Positions 63,445-64,000 of a stretch of DNA of 64,000 nucleotides are shown here, piece after piece. The stretch is from Paenibacillus silvae (GTDB taxonomy: Bacteria > Bacillota > Bacilli > Paenibacillales > Paenibacillaceae). The stretch is taken from positions 124,001-188,000 of the forward strand of contig NZ_BMFU01000007.1 of NCBI RefSeq assembly GCF_014639235.1, written 5' to 3'. Position numbers and translations under genes: made by a program. The notes beneath the pieces are model-generated. The model was not told the origin of the DNA. It searched no databases and saw nothing but the letters and a program-made list of their open reading frames with translations. Positions within the stretch are counted from its first letter, which is position 1; each line of letters begins with the position of its first letter.

Positions 63445-64000
63445 CTAGTATTTAAGGTCAGTGTAGAGCGGGTATTGGTCAGTCAGGGCAGTAACTTCTG
63501 CACGTGCCTGATCAAGCGTTGCTGTGTCTTTTGGATTTTTGAGCGTTTTGGCAATGATTTTACCGATGGATACCATCGCCTTCTCATCCATACCGCGGGA
63601 TGTTGCGGCAGGTGTACCGATACGGATACCGCTGGTGATGAAAGGACTTGTCGGATCAAACGGAATCGCGTTTTTGTTTACGGTAATGCCGATGGAATCG
63701 AGCACATGCTCAGCTTCCTTACCCGTGATGTTCACGCTGCGTGTATCGATCAGCATCAAGTGGTTGTCTGTACCGCCGGATACGATGTTCAATCCTTCAG
63801 CGATCAATGTTTCCGCCAAAACTTGTGCGTTTTTCACCACGTTTTGTGCATACGTTTTAAACGAAGGCTGCAACGCTTCACCAAATGCTACAGCTTTTGA
63901 AGCGATCACGTGCATCAACGGTCCACCTTGGGAGCCCGGGAATACCGCTTTATCAATGGCAGCTGCCCAGGATTTGCGGCACAGGATCATACCGCCACGT
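63445..64000 (-). CDS. glyA: Serine hydroxymethyltransferase, partial (5' part outside window)
   Basis: About 184 C-terminal codons of a roughly 415-residue GlyA; the frame is open through base 64000. Visible motifs: RGGMILCRKSWAAAIDKAVF (just after the PLP lysine region), PGSQGGPLMHVIASKAVAFG, and GGTDNHLMLIDTRSV. It converts serine and tetrahydrofolate to glycine and methylene-THF. It is the gene upstream of upp, as in Bacillus. Confidence 0.95.
   Translation of the reverse strand, partial: RGGMILCRKSWAAAIDKAVFPGSQGGPLMHVIASKAVAFGEALQPSFKTYAQNVVKNAQVLAETLIAEGLNIVSGGTDNHLMLIDTRSVNITGKEAEHVLDSIGITVNKNAIPFDPTSPFITSGIRIGTPAATSRGMDEKAMVSIGKIIAKTLKNPKDTATLDQARAEVTALTDQYPLYTDLKY

Overview
The window looks like a chromosomal segment of a Paenibacillus-type spore-forming, motile Gram-positive bacterium. 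The support is the gene content and order: a Bacillus-like flagellin/comF/degSU region, an alpha/beta-type SASP, spoIIID/spoIIQ/spoIID, the complete F-type ATP synthase operon flanked by upp and glyA, and several SLH-domain surface proteins together with csaB. Every gene I can support is on the minus strand, so the text below runs from high to low coordinates when it follows transcription. No rRNA, tRNA, CRISPR array, prophage or insertion sequence was seen.

Region 1 (1-9.5 kb) is the late flagellar block: yvyF, flgM, flgN, flgK, flgL, fliW, csrA, hag, flaG, fliD, fliS and a fliT-like gene cut by the window edge, with comFC just upstream. hag and flaG each carry a sigma-D type promoter. The hag leader has a hairpin that presents GGA in its loop, the expected target of CsrA, and fliW-csrA lie next to it. 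Region 2 (9.7-17.6 kb) has comFA with an extremely GC-rich middle, a leader with its own promoter and terminator, a small membrane protein, the degS-degU two-component pair, and a secreted phosphodiester glycosidase-like protein.

Region 3 (17.8-35.1 kb) is rich in surface proteins: three large SLH proteins, one large secreted repeat protein and a small secreted protein, interrupted by metK and a SASP. The two SLH genes with C-terminal anchors both have sigma-D-like promoters, which hints at co-regulation with motility. Region 4 (35.2-40.8 kb) encodes tagO, tagA, csaB and a DUF5693-like membrane protein. With wecB (61-62 kb) these could build and pyruvylate the secondary cell wall polymer to which SLH domains bind, so regions 3 and 4 form one functional unit: surface proteins plus their anchor.

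Region 5 (41-53 kb) holds pgcA, fabZ, an EpuA-like protein, flhP, flhO, mbl, spoIIID, spoIIQ, spoIID, murA and a DUF1146 protein, the usual Bacillales cell-envelope/sporulation neighbourhood. Region 6 (53.4-64 kb) is atpC-D-G-A-H-F-E-B-I plus an AtpZ-like gene, wecB, upp and the 3' part of glyA.

The least expected signals are non-coding. A family of about 150-190 bp intergenic palindromic elements has four copies in this window (36.5, 43.3, 53.2 and 63.3 kb), with a conserved core and divergent but self-complementary arms. A second, shorter repeat motif is clustered at 48.5-48.7 kb.
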